DNA of 64,000 nucleotides. Origin: Dermacentor variabilis (taxonomy: Eukaryota; Arthropoda; Arachnida; Ixodida; Ixodidae). The stretch is taken from assembly GCF_050947875.1 (NCBI RefSeq), contig NC_134570.1, positions 229,137,265-229,201,264 of the forward strand, given 5' to 3'. Below the pieces are notes generated by a model that worked only from the letters and a program-made list of their open reading frames with translations, searched no databases and was not told where the DNA came from. The first letter of the stretch is position 1. Every line of letters begins with the position of its first letter. A program made the position numbers and the translations under genes. Positions 43,825 through 54,935 of this stretch are shown piece by piece.

Positions 43825-44375
43825 TTCTATTTTTAACGGCGTAGCTGTTTAAGCTTTGGTTCCGCCGTGGAGCGTTACCAGAAAACTCAGCCCAGCTGTG
43901 CGCCGCCCGGCGTTGCCTAGCAACCACCCGCGAGAGCACCGAGCCACGTAACATCCTGGCACCCCACGCACGTAGGGCGGAGTCATGACGTCACAGGTGA
44001 GTAAAAGCTTGGAACAGCCGGTGCGGCGACATACCTCTCGCCTCCTCTATCCCGCGCGTACAAGCTGGTGCCATGGGAAGACCGAAGGGGATCCGGACGC
44101 CCGAAGAAGAAGCGACTTATCAGGAAGAGCGTCGTACTGCCAAGAGAGAAGCGATGCGTCGCCGCCGAGCTGATCCGGAACACCGCGCCGAAGCTGTGGC
44201 TGAGAAGACGCGACGCCGAGTTGAGGATACCGAGTTTCAGTCCAGAGAAGGTTAGAGTTGGCGCCTGAACCATCGTCGTCGCTGAGAGAGCGATCCCAGC
44301 CTGCGACTGTTGAAAAACTTGTAGCGTCAAGCTCGCCGAGACAACAACTTAGCAAAACCTAGCATAAACTCGCAA
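43825..44375 (+). pseudogene. Basic-repeat family copy, 5' leader and short ORF
   Basis: The leader (43825-44072) is matched in inverted orientation by 33890-34090, including GTTGCCTAGCAACCACC, a palindromic RFX/X-box-like word. The ORF at 44073-44255 starts MGRPKGIRTPEEEATYQEERR and has RRRRADPEHRAEA repeats, ending at a TAG after 60 residues, where the 33.8-kb copy continues. Downstream, CTTAGCAAAACCTAGCATAAACTCGC (44348-44373) starts the 60-bp array, which is cut by the CR1-like element and resumes at 48398. Confidence 0.55.
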
Positions 44376-44532
44376 CACAGCAGCACCGGGGGCCGCCCGA
44401 CAACCTTCTGAATCTAATTTGTATATTTGCAGGTTATAATTATTTTCCACAATTTATACAGAAAAGGCTCTGATTTCTGCCTTAGCTGCTGCCGGTGCCA
44501 GTGCTTTTGTGTTCTCTTGTACTGTGCACGTT

Positions 44533-45210
44533 ATGGCTGATCCCGCCAAATTTCATGAGAAGCTCAGGAAGGAAATGTCAGATTTCAAATCTCACTTGGA
44601 ACGCGAAGTCAGAAAAGAACTGAGAGAGCTGAAGACAAGTCTTCACTTCTGTCATGCCGAACTCGAAAAGGTCAAGCATGAAAAAGGTGAAATCGCGAAA
44701 GAAAACAAGGAGCTCAAGGCAATTAACGCAAAACTTGCAAGCGATTGCTCAACGCTATCAAAGCAAGTCGCTCAACTCGAGAACCGTGTTACTGTTCCTG
44801 AGCAATACTCAAGAAACCGCAATCTCGAAATAAAAGGTGTACCCTTGACTGAAGGTGAAAGCCTTCCTAAGGTTTTGCGCAAAGTCGGTGTGACGTTGAG
44901 TGAGCCTATCATGGAAACTGACATTGAAGGGTGTCATCCTGTGTCTGCAAGGAATGCTGATGCCACCCCAAACACAAATGTACAGCTTAGGAGCCGTACC
45001 AAACGCGATTCAATCCTACAAAAAGAAAAAAAGTCACGCCTGTCAACTCAGGAACTGGGTTTTTCATCTGGTTCACCACTGTATGTTAACCACCATCTGT
45101 GTCCAACGCTGAAGCATCTTTTCGGCATGGAGTTTGCGCTAACGAGAGCGAAAACCTGGCGATTGGTTTGGTCAAGCAGCATCACGATTTTTTTTGGCCT
45201 GGAAAGATGA
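44533..45210 (+). CDS. ORF1 of the CR1-like element, coiled-coil RNA-binding protein
   Basis: 225 residues from MADPAKFHEKLRKEM (an upstream in-frame ATG exists at 44509). Residues about 10-90 are a long coiled coil rich in Glu and Lys. Then comes YSRNRNLEIKGVPLTEGESL, the conserved motif of CR1/L2 ORF1 proteins, and a C-terminal part with RSRTKRD and PLYVNHHLCPTLKHLF. It is probably shifted out of frame near the end, because the usual WxR.GK motif is missing. It likely trimerises and binds the element RNA. Confidence 0.75.
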   Translation: MADPAKFHEKLRKEMSDFKSHLEREVRKELRELKTSLHFCHAELEKVKHEKGEIAKENKELKAINAKLASDCSTLSKQVAQLENRVTVPEQYSRNRNLEIKGVPLTEGESLPKVLRKVGVTLSEPIMETDIEGCHPVSARNADATPNTNVQLRSRTKRDSILQKEKKSRLSTQELGFSSGSPLYVNHHLCPTLKHLFGMEFALTRAKTWRLVWSSSITIFFGLER

Positions 45211-45369
45211 AACGTCACCGATTGTGCACATTCGCAGTGAGCATGAACTAGAAAGAATTGACTAGCTTGAGTCGACTGCACATATTTTTTCTGTTATTCA
45301 GTGTTTTTGCAATGGCTGTGTACCAAAATACGTTAACAATGCATTTAACCTATCTAAAAACCCTTTCGC

Positions 45370-47890
45370 GTGTTCTCACTTGAATGTGCGGTCTCTGAGA
45401 AACAAGGAGGATGAACTGTCAGTTTGTTTGATGAATTTGTTTTCAATTTCGACGTGATAATGTTTACAGGGACATGGTGTTCTGCAAATGCTCAAATTTT
45501 CAACCACGGACGTTATAAATCTTCCTTAATAGGCGACATAACCAAGGTGGCGCTTTAGAAGTTCTCGTGAAACGTGAGCTAGAATGTGAAATCAATACCG
45601 AGTTTTCCATTATATCCGAGGACATAGAATGTTTGACATTATTATCCCTGGAATACATTTTCACTGTCATGTATCGGCCACTGAAGGCACAAATCCAACA
45701 TTTCATTGAATACCTTGAAAAGCTTCTAAATTATGCTAATTCGAAAAACGCGGAACTAATTCTTGGCGGCGACCTAAATGTTGATATCGCAAAATCTTGC
45801 CGCATTATAAAAACGCTTTTTTCAGCAGTAGAGTCATCTGGTCACGCTATCATAACAAACGGCAACGCGCGTTACATCCCACACAGAGGCATTCATCGAC
45901 CTCTTTATTACAAATACAGAAAGTTTGACAACTGGTGTCCTGAATTGTGATATCAGCGACCACTTACCGATTTATTAGTTTATCAGGGCTAAAGACAAAC
46001 TTACATATGCGCAAATGAACGATGTAAAGACGGTACAAAATATCGTACCTACTACTTTAAACGCCTTCTACACGTGCCTTGAAAGGGAAACTTGGACTGA
46101 TGTTTAGCATTCTTTAAGGGCCGACGCCGCATACAAGGCGTTCATTTCTGCTTTCAAACGTATATATTTCGAAAATTTTAAGGAAAAATATTTGCGAAAA
46201 TGTAACAAAAGCCGGAAACCGTAGATCAACCGCGAGTGTCTGGGCAGGATAAAAAAGAAAGCAATATTGTTCCAAAGGTTTCTTAAGACCCAGTCACTAG
46301 AGGATCTCGATATTTATAAAAGATATCGTAATAAGCTTAACACCTATCTAAAAAATGAAAAGCGCTCTTTTCTTCGCGATCAGTTTAGCAAAGACCAATG
46401 TAGGGACAGTGCGCAGATGCGGAATAAGCTCAACAGTCTGCTAAATTGCACACCAGTCTCTGCAAGAGTTATAGAGCCAAACCATCAAGGGCATCGTATT
46501 GAGGGACTCGAGCTGGCTGAACAATTTAATACGTTTCTCAGAGATGTTGTGCCAGGTCCAGAAAGGTCAAGTAGGTCTAGACATTGTATAAATAGCAACC
46601 CTTCTAGCATTTATCTCGAACCAATTAGTGAGGCCGAAATATGTGCCATATTTAGAACAGCAAAGCACTTGATACTGATGGTATAGAGATAACTGAAGTT
46701 AAACACGTGGATGAAACGTTAGCCCCAATATTGGCTTATGTATACAACTTATCAATATCTTCAGGTTGCTTTCCAAAACTGATGCAAGTAGCTAAAGGTA
46801 GTAAGCTTTTTTAAAAGTGGTGACAGAAATGACATGGCTAACTATAGGCCAATTTCGATTCTACCCATTTTTTTCCAAGGGCTTGGAGAAGATAACTTAT
46901 CAACGACTAATAAAGTTTGTTGTAAAATTTAACTTGATTACTTCATCACAGGTCCACAGAAACAGCTCTCCTAAAGCAAAAATAATTAATTCTTGAGTTC
47001 ATTGACAACAAAGAATTGTGCATCGGGGTATCTGTAGAGTACTCGAAGGCGTTCGATCGGATCAACCACGAAATGCTTTTTGGAAAAACTGGAACTATAT
47101 GGCATTCGTGGAATCGCAGCGCTCCTCCTAAAAACTTACCTACAATATCGATGCCAGTGCGTGACGACAGGAAACCACGTGTCTACTTCCCAGGATATCA
47201 CCGCAGGAGTCCCTCAGGGAGGTATCCTGGGCACATTATTGTTTTTGCTTCATATTAATGATATAATAACCATTAGTAACGACCCAAGTTATATGTTGTA
47301 TGCAGATGACACAAGCCTCCTATTTAAAAGCAGCGACATGCAGCACCTGATCTTGGTTATTAAAGAAACTGGAAAAACTTAGTAAATGGAGCGCTGCAAA
47401 TTGTCTGTTAATAAATTCCAAAAAGACAAAAGCTGTGTTGTTCCATGCGCGTCAATGTTCGATTATTGTAAAACCAGTGATAAAGTTCGACAACTGCAAC
47501 ATTGATATAGTTGATACTGTAAAAATGCTAGGAATACTTTTCAATAAAAACATGAGCTGGGATCCTCACATTAGCTCAGTTATGCCTCGCCTAAATAGGT
47601 GTGTTGGCGTTCTAGCAAAATTTCGCTCATACCTTCCCGTATGCGTAAGATTGTTAATTTATAACACACTCTTCCTATCACATCTTAACGATTCTTTCCT
47701 GGTTTGGAGAATACCACATCGTCTAACATTAGCAAACTGCATGTGCTACGAAAGACGGCATTACGTCATTTCGTTAGTGCTGATTACACTGCACATACTG
47801 CTGAACTGTCTCGTCAATTTAAAATTGTTCCTCTGCCCAAACTTTGCCAGTATTTTCTATGCATAAGATGCAAAAAGTCTGTATATAGTT
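45370..47890 (+). pseudogene. ORF2 of the CR1-like element, multiply broken
   Basis: Endonuclease words: LNVRSLRNKEDEL at about 45384 and LILGGDLNVDIA at about 45760. A linker frame (46267-46686) has LEDLDIYKRYRNKLNTYLKNEKR. Polymerase words: SGDRNDMANYRPISILP (46820), TAGVPQGGILGTLLFLLHIND (47200) and the catalytic LYADDTSLLF (about 47297). VKMLGILFNKNMSWDPHIS (47520) belongs to the region after it. At least five frameshifts or stops separate these, so no protein can be made. Confidence 0.85.
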
Positions 47891-48397
47891 GCTAGCATGC
47901 ATTTCTTAGCATATCATCGCTTAAAACGAATACCATTGTATATCCATTCCACAGTAAAGAGTATTGGCACATGCCATTTTGTCATACTGAGCATGGGCGG
48001 CAAATGTTACGTCATGCACTCGCAGTTTTGTTGAACAGACTCATTTTCCAAGACATTCATGTGGAAATGTGCAGCATACGTACATACGAGAGTTTTTCAA
48101 GCCATGATGTCAGTACTCTTTTACCACATGCTGTTAGTATTTATATGTATCTATAATTTTTGTCAAGCTGTTCGCATTGTATTTCACTGTATAACACTAA
48201 AGGTTGACCTGGAATGATAAACAGTTAAAATGCCTTGTTAGTGTATATTGTAGCCCTTTTTGTATGCCTTGTATATGGGGGCTCGGGCGCTTCTCAAATG
48301 AATTGATTTTCCCTTTTTGCTTGAGCATTTCCACATTGTGATAATGCAAATATATTTAAACTTCAAATAAATTTCAACTTGAACTTCAAATCTAGGA

Positions 48398-48525
48398 ACA
48401 ACGTAGCCAAGCCTACCATGACATTACAAAACCTAGAAACGACTTAGCCAAGACTACCAACGACTTAGCAAAGCATACAAACAACTTAGGCAAGCCACGT
48501 AAAAGCTAGCTGAGCACAAGTTCCA
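48398..48525. repeat. 60-bp family array, continuation
   Basis: AACGACTTAGC.AAG..TAC-type words repeat about every 30 bases, the reverse complement of the array at 25935-26225. Both lead into CAGCCTTGCAC (48535 here; 25905 in reverse), confirming the same family. Confidence 0.65.
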
Positions 48526-48984
48526 CTGTTGTCTCCAGCCTTGCACCACTAGCGCAAGCTGCACACGTTTTTATTTTTCATCTGCTCCTGTTTCGCTTAC
48601 CCCGTCCCGCTGTGCAAAGTAGCCAACCGGACACTTAATATAGCTAACCCCTCTGCCTTTCACCAATTGTTATTTCTACCTCTCTTTTTTGTTATTGCTG
48701 TATTGGTGTCTTGTAGCTCCTCTCATGCGGTCGGTTTTGGGCAAGACGTGCTCCCGGTACTCATGTATACTTGTGCTATGGCAGGTTCTAGAAAATTGGT
48801 CCTGTCGCCTCAGACTGTATGGTTTGAAAATAGTTCATCTAAATCTCGTGCTTCCGGCTTTTTCATGCCAACTGTAGTAAATTTTACTGAAGTGCTTGAA
48901 GTTTTGTATTTTAGGAAGTTATAATCATGAACAACTAAGTGTTCGTGTTTACTTGAAATATGTGTCAATTAAAGCACTCGATAT
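48526..48984. other. No certain gene
   Basis: An 85-codon frame at 48667-48924 begins with a hydrophobic, signal-peptide-like stretch (MLFLPLFFVIAVLVSC). It has no known motif and lies between two elements, so it is likely chance. Confidence 0.25.
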
Positions 48985-50790
48985 TTGAAGCAATGCATGA
49001 AATTAGAACTTGCAGAACTTTCGAAGTTAATCAACAAGCGTAAGACAGCTGACATAAGGAAGTATAATATGGATAGAATTGAACATGCTCTCAGGAACGG
49101 AGGAGGCCTAAAAGCAGTTAAGAAGAAACTAGGAATTGGCAAGAATCAGATGTGCGCGTTAAGAGACAAAGCCGACAATATCATTACTAATATGGATGAG
49201 ATAGTTCAAGTGGCTGAGGAGTTCTATAGAGATTTATACAGTACCAGTAGCACCCACGACAATAATGGAAGAGAGAATAGTCTAGAGGAATTCGAAATCC
49301 CACAGGTAACGCCGGAAGCAGTAAAGAAAGCCTTGAGAGCTATGCAAAGGGGGAAGGAAGCTGGGGAGGATCAGGTAACAGCAGATTTGTTGAAGGATGG
49401 TGGGCAGATTGTTCTTGAGAAACTCGCCACCCTGTATACGCAATGCCTCATGACCTCGAGCGTACCGGAATCTTGGAAGAACGCTAACATAATCCTAATC
49501 CATAAGAAAGGGGACGCCAAAGACTTGAAAAATTATAGACCGATCAGCTTACTGTCAGTTGCCTACAAACTATTTACTAAGGTAATCGCAAATAGAATCA
49601 GGAACACCTTAGACTTCTGTCAAGCAAAGGACCAGGCAGGATTCCGTAAAGTCTACTCAACAATAGACCATATTCACACTATCAATCAGGTGATAGAGAA
49701 ATGTGCGGAATATAACCAACCCTTATATATGTATAGCTTTCATTGATTACGCGAAAGCATTTGATTCTGTCGAAACCTCAGCAGTCACGGTGGCATTACG
49801 GAATCAGTGTGTAGACGAGCCGTATGAAAAAATACTCAAATATATCTATAGCGGCTCCACAGCCACCGTAGTCCTCCGTAATGAAAGCAACAAAATCCCA
49901 ATAAAAAGAGGAGTCAGGCAGGGAGATACGATCTCTCCAATGCTATTCACAGCGTGTTTACAGGAGGTATTCAGAGATCTAGATTTGGAAGAATTGGGGA
50001 TAAAAGTTAATGGAGAATACCTTAGTAACTTGCGATTTGCTGATGATATTGCCTTGCTTAGTCACTCAGGAGACCAAGTGCAATGCATGCTCACTGACCT
50101 GGAGAGGCAAAGCAGAAGAGTGGGTCTAGAAGTTAATCTGCAGAAAACTGAAGTAATGTTTAACAGTCTCGGAAGAGAACAGCAATTTACAATAGGTAGA
50201 GAGGCACTGAAAGTGGTAAGGGAATACATCTACTTAGGGCAGGTAGTGACGGTGGATCCTGATGATGAGACGGAAATAATCAGAAGAATAAGAATGGGCT
50301 GGGGTGCGTTTGGCAGGCATTGTCACATCATGGACAGCAGGTTGCCATTATCACTCAAGAGAAAAGTCTATAATAGCTGTGTCTTACGAGTACTCACCTA
50401 CGGGGCAGAAACCTAGAGGCTTAGGAAAAGGTTCCACTTAAATTGAGGACGACGCAACGAGCTATGGAAAGAAGAATGATGGGCGTAACGTTAAGGGATA
50501 AGAAAAGAGCAGATTGGGTGAGGGAACAAACGCGAGTTAATGACATCTTAGTTGAAATTAAGAAAAAGAAATGGGCATGGGTAGGATATGTAATGAGGAG
50601 GGAAGATAACCGAGGGTCATTAAGGGTTACGGACTGGATTCCAAGGGAAGGGAAGCGTAGCAGGGGGCGGCAGAAAGTTAGGTGGGCGGATGAGATTAAG
50701 AAGTTTGCAGGGACGACATGGCCACAATTATTACATGACCGGGGTTGTTGGAGAAGTATGGGAGAGGCCTTTGCCCTGCAGTGGGCGTAA
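48985..50790 (+). pseudogene. RTE-like reverse transcriptase
   Basis: Frame one (to 49746) has the linker (LKAVKKKLGIGKNQM), GEDQVTADLLKDGG, VPESWKNANIILIHKKGD and NYRPISLLSVAYKLF. After the frameshift, 49703-50416 has FIDYAKAFDSVE, KRGVRQGDTISPMLF, the catalytic LRFADDIALL and GLEVNLQKTEVMFNS. A TAG follows RVLTYGAET. 50443-50790 continues with RAMERRMMGVTLRDKKR and RSRGRQKVRWADEIKKFAG, the conserved RTE tail, ending in ALQWA. It would copy element RNA at the nicked target. Confidence 0.88.
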
Positions 50791-50812
50791 CCAGGCTGAT
50801 GATGATGAAATT
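48985..50812 (+). mobile_element. RTE-like non-LTR retrotransposon, 5'-truncated
   Basis: The polymerase and C-terminal part of one ORF, with no endonuclease present, in a 1.8-kb fragment ending in CTGATGATGATGA, the short simple tail usual for RTE elements. The sequence is only lightly damaged: a frameshift near 49740 and a TAG at about 50414. Confidence 0.85.
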
Positions 50813-50818
50813 ATCGAT

Positions 50819-51115
50819 ATGGGCACGACACCGATACCAGCATGCCGAACTCACTCACGCTAATTCTGCAGATCACTGTCGTATTCGGCATCTGCTCTTG
50901 TGCCCTAGATTCCTGGCGGCGAAGCCCGGAGGAAGCACGCCGGTGCTCGTGTGGCCGACTCTGGATGTCCCTGGGAGCTTCATCTGGCAACAACGCTCGG
51001 CAACGGCCATCACCTGCTCAACCAGCGCCGGTTATAAACGGCCGCCTGTGACTGCATCCCTTGGGCACGACAACGATACCAGCATGCGGAACTCACGCAC
51101 GCTACTTTTGCAGGT
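50819..51115 (+). repeat. Duplicated leader segment, possible promoter monomers
   Basis: GGGCACGAC.CCGATACCAGCATGC, ACTCAC.CACGCTA and TT.TGCAG at 50820-50873 recur at 51063-51115, 242 bases apart. Repeated monomers in a LINE leader often carry the promoter. Confidence 0.6.
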
Positions 51116-51157
51116 TAGTTACCTTAAGTATGCTTTTTGTCTTAGAAGGGATGATGG

Positions 51158-52067
51158 ATGCCTTGTAGCGGTGTCGTGGCCAATGGAGCCATCGAAGGTA
51201 TTAGGCGAGCCATGGCTGTCATTTCGCATTTGTGTTCTGACTTGTCGGATATGCTTTTGTTACTCGCGGGTGATGTTGATTCGAACCCGGGACCCGATTT
51301 TATTACTCTGGAAAAAACGCTTGCATCTGTGCTGGAAACCGTTCGAAAACTAGACGCTGGGCAGGAGGCGATATTAAGAGAAATACGAGGCGTAAAGGAC
51401 AAGCAGGAAGCCACTGATAGACAAATTTAGCTTATAAAGAGCAAAAATCAACCTCTGGGGAGGTCAAATGCCTCAAAGACGAAAAAACAGCGGTATCTGC
51501 TAAAAGCCCTCTCCTGGCCAGCAATTTTGCAACCCTTGAAGCCACTCTTTCTTCACTGAATATGACCGAGATAAGCAAAGTTGGCAGTCCACTGCGTAAA
51601 ATCAGCGAGCAACTGCAAGCCATTATCACAAGATGCGATGACACAGAAAATAGAATGCATCGGTGCAACCTTCTCTTTTTTGGACTTGATGACGAGTATA
51701 ACGAAGACTGGGCAGCTTCAGAATCGAAAATAATTAAGTTTCGTTCGGATAAACTTGGCCTACATACAAACAGCACACAATTTGAACGTGTGTACAGCTT
51801 GGGTAGTTCGCCGAGGATAAACGCAGGCCAAATATCGCAAAGCTAAGCTTCTTTAAAGATAAATAGGCCATCCTAGGATCTGCGCACGCACTTAAGGGGT
51901 CTGCATTCTCGATTCGAGAAGACTTTTCGCCATCGACGCGGCTTGCTAGGAGGCAGTTGGTTGAACTTTCCAAAACACAAAATAAATCAGTCAAGCTGTC
52001 GAAAGACAAGCTACGTATTGACAATAACACTTATATGTATGATCACGCAACTGACAAGGTTAGCTAG
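51158..52067 (+). pseudogene. ORF1 with N-terminal 2A-like motif
   Basis: Starts MPCSGVVANGAIEG. Residues 32-46 read MLLLLAGDVDSNPGP, a 2A-like ribosome-skipping motif at 51251-51295 (consensus D.E.NPGP, here with Asp for Glu). A coiled coil follows (LEKTLASVLETVRKLDAG). A TAG at 51428 and frameshifts break it. Later, 51562-51846 reads TENRMHRCNLLFFGLDDEY and SESKIIKFRSDKLGL, and after 51846 another frame has GSAFSIREDFSPSTRLARRQL, standard ORF1 motifs. The function would be RNA binding. Confidence 0.75.
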
Positions 52068-52169
52068 AAGATAGCTCTCAAAGATAGCTTGATAGCTCTC
52101 TCATCTGAAATATAGCTAGAAAACGGTAGTTGTAGACACATGCCGCAAATAACTCAATAAATTCCATCA

Positions 52170-54040
52170 GTACAGTGACATCCTTATCTAACCAAAGCGC
52201 GATTTGGTGTTCTTTTGTCGAAGACAGTCATTCCGATATTATCGTTTTAACAGAGACTTGGCTGCGACCCGAAATAACGAACAACGAAATTTTTCATGAT
52301 TGGCCTGTGTACAACGTATATAGGCATGAACGCACCAAAAAAAAAAAGGGGGAGGAGGCGTTAACCGAAATATTTCATCGTATATCAAAGACACTAACTG
52401 AGCACTCGAAATTATCTGGGTTGCATGCTCATTCTCATCTGCCAAATTATTAATTGGTTCTTGCTATCGTCCTCCTGATTATGACCAGTCATTTGTAGAA
52501 CTATTACGTTACACGTACTATTTACAATGCGACAAAACAATATTCTGCTGATAATATCTACATACTCGGCGACTTTAAATTTCCCAACATTGATTGGCCG
52601 CAGCTATCATCCCCTTGTTACAACTCGGCTGAATTCAATAAGTTAACCTTGGATTTCAACTTATATCAAGTTATCAGAGAGCCCGCTCGAGGAACTACTG
52701 TTCTAGACCTGATATTAACTAACGCTCCTGAAACAGTCACTCAAATTTTATGTCTAGATGGTTTTAGTAACCATAAACTGCTCCTGTTAAAAATTAAGGT
52801 GCCTTTATAATTTACAGGAGGCACGGCTAAACAGATTCGCGATTATAATAAGGTAACTATGCTAAAATGAATACTGACCTGGATGCGTTCTTTAGTGAGT
52901 GAAACCTTGTTGCCGTCATTCCCAAGTCGTAACATTGACGATAACTGGGTACTCTTAAAAACGCCATTTCAGCTTTAATTCTCAAGTATGTTCGTCTAGT
53001 CAGAATAACGAATGATAAACCTAAGCCTTGGTTTATTAAATATATTAGTACTCTACGTAACAAAAAGAACACTTATACAAACGTGCTAGGAAATCAGGCA
53101 ATAATAATTTATGGGTTGATTATAAAAAGTGTTTTAAAGAAGTACTGCGCTGAAGTAACCCTCGGCTAAGGACAAGTACTACTCTAGCGACCTACCTTCA
53201 TACTAGCTTCTGATCCTAGAAAGCTTTGGCGAATGATTGCTCCAGACAGCACTATCCATCACATATCACCACAAAATGATGACCAAATTGGGCTGTCAGA
53301 TCAGGAGAGCACATATGAACTTAAATTAATAAATTACGGCGTTTTACGTGCCGAAAGCATTTTCTGATTACGAGGAACGTCGTAGACAACGGAAATTTCG
53401 ACCACCTGGGCATCTTCGACGTGCACCTAAATCTGAGTGCACGAGTGTTTTCGACCCCATCGAAATGCGGCCGCCGTGGCCGGGATTCGATCCCGCCGCA
53501 CATAAATTCAATAGGTTCTTTTCATCTGTATTTACTGCTGAAGATTATTCCAAAGTGCCCATTATTCATGATCATGAATTTTGATTCATGGAGCGCATTG
53601 CCATCACAATTCAAGTCATCGCACGCCTCATAAACTATAAAAGCATCTTCCTCTGCTGGTCCCGATAACATCTGTTCTGAAATCTTGAAGAATACATTGT
53701 CTATCTCTAGTAAAATATTATATCGCATTTTCACACATTCTTTATCAACAGGATATCTTCGACTTGATTGGAAAGTTATAAAAGTAATTACAGTGTTTAA
53801 AAGCGGTAACAGAAATGTGCCGGAGCAGTACCGCCCTATCTCGCTCACTTGCATATGTTGCAAAATGCTTGAACATATCATTGCATCAAATGTTTGTAAC
53901 CACCTCAAGTTTATTAACTTCGTTTTAAATTATGAGGGTGGGTTCCGAAAACTATTTTCGTGTAATTCGCAGTTACTGGCATTCACCAATGACTTGCACT
54001 TTAACATGGACAACGAAACATTGATTTATGTTTATTTTAG
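52170..54040 (+). pseudogene. ORF2 endonuclease and reverse transcriptase, decayed
   Basis: Endonuclease: FVEDSHSDIIVLTETWLRPEI at 52205, GSCYRPPDYDQS after a frame change, YILGDFKFPNIDW around 52560. The polymerase begins after the SINE: KFNRFFSSVFTAED (53507), GYLRLDWKVIKVITVFKSGNR and QYRPISLTCICCKMLEHII (53825), then GGFRKLFSCNSQLLAF. The catalytic box is absent because the composite repeat starts near 54047. Many stops. Confidence 0.8.
53334..53503 (-). mobile_element. Ruka-type SINE, truncated head
   Basis: Body plus part of the tRNA-like head (GGGATTCGATCCCGCC) up to 53503; the A-box end is missing. It interrupts ORF2 between STYELK and KFNRFFSS. A short similar word (CACATA.) is present on both sides but the duplication is not clean. 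Confidence 0.8.
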
Positions 54041-54046
54041 TGATTT

Positions 54047-54625
54047 TAGTTTATTTCATGTATTAAGCACAAGTTTTTTCCCCTATCTTGTCCTTGGTGT
54101 CATGTATGTTGGCTTCTTGTGATATGACTAATAGAAATCGGGCGCCTCGGTTAACCCCCGTTCTTCTCTTTTAGCACATAAAGAGGGCCTCGAATCCGGC
54201 AACAGTGATGCCTTCAGGTAGCATGTGTGGGTTTATTGATCGGTTTCCATCACCGAAAAAAGATCATGTTCTCGTGACGCTTGCGGCCGCCGCCAAGGTC
54301 TGTGAGTGGTGGCGCTGACTAACACTCCCAGGGTTCTACTAGGAAACATGAATACCCAACAAAGTGGATGGGGAAGCGGCGCCGCGGTAGCTCAATTGAT
54401 GGAGCATCGCACGCGAAATGCGAAGGTTGTGGGATCGTTCCTCACCTGCGGCAAGTTGTTTTTTCATACCCTTTCATTTCCATTATTTCATCATTTCTTT
54501 ATTTCATTTTTAAGCACAAGTAATTTCCCCTGTGTTGTTCCCTATGTTTCCCCTTGGTGTCAGTGCATGTTGGCTTCTTGTGATATGACTAATAGAAATC
54601 GGGCTCCTCGGTTAACCCCCTTTCT
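54047..54625 (+). mobile_element. Composite tRNA-derived repeat (SINE-like)
   Basis: A module starting AGAGGGCCTCGAATCCGGCAAC, with TGGTGGCGCTGACTAACACTCCCAGG, a tRNA-like cloverleaf (54381-54453) and a tail GTGTTGGCTTCTTGTGATATGACTAATAGAAATCGGGC...GTTAACCCCCTTTCTTC. The tail also occurs before the module (54090-54165), so tail and module are tandemly linked. The same arrangement recurs inverted at 63180-63873. Confidence 0.75.
54381..54453 (+). other. tRNA-like cloverleaf in a repeat
   Basis: 73 bases fold as a full cloverleaf: acceptor GCCGCGG with CTGCGGC, D stem GCTC/GAGC, anticodon stem TCGCA/TGCGA with loop CGCGAAA, 5-base variable loop, T stem GTGGG/CTCAC. The anticodon would be CGA (Ser), but base 33 is G, not U, and Ser tRNAs have a long variable arm. 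It is a repeat, not a working tRNA. Confidence 0.8.
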
Positions 54626-54737
54626 TCAAAAATTCATCTAGACATTCCAGTCCAGACGTTAAGTAATCGTCGTTGTGTTGATCTTTTATGCCTAATACAC
54701 AAATATATTCACAGCGTAACGCGATCCCCACTGCCAC

Positions 54738-54935
54738 TTGAAAAACCATTATGCCTACAGGCGCCTTCGTAATCACCTCTGCATTAAACGCATATTTGGT
54801 AAAACTGAAGCTTTCAATTCTTCGGCTTTCCCACAAGCCATCGCATTTTGGAACGGTCTTCCAGATACAATCCTTTCAATGACTAACCGCGAAGGTTCGC
54901 GCGAGTGTTTGTATGCACATTTTATGAACTGAGAC
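54738..54935 (+). pseudogene. C-terminal end of the CR1/L2-like ORF2
   Basis: Reads FGKTEAFNSSAFPQAIAFWN and GLPDTILSM, then a short tail to a TGA, the usual end of CR1/L2/Jockey ORF2 proteins. It continues the element after the composite repeat. Confidence 0.7.

Larger units (their letters stand above)
44390..48397 (+). mobile_element. CR1-like non-LTR retrotransposon inserted in the family array
   Basis: It holds a leader, ORF1 (44533-45210), decayed ORF2 (about 45370-47880) and a 3' region ending in repeated TTCAAAT words (CTTCAAATAAATTTCAACTTGAACTTCAAAT). No RNase H is seen. The array words on either side (44340-44375 and 48398-48520) show that it landed inside the 60-bp array. The 5' boundary is approximate and no target duplication was found. 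Confidence 0.8.

Noticed and set aside
48667..48924. Possible small secreted protein with signal-like N-terminus
   Set aside because: Only 85 codons, two cysteines in the mature part at most, no homology recognised, lies between two element fragments.
54381..54453. Functional tRNA-Ser gene
   Set aside because: Position 33 is G, variable arm is short for serine, and it is embedded in a repeat that recurs.
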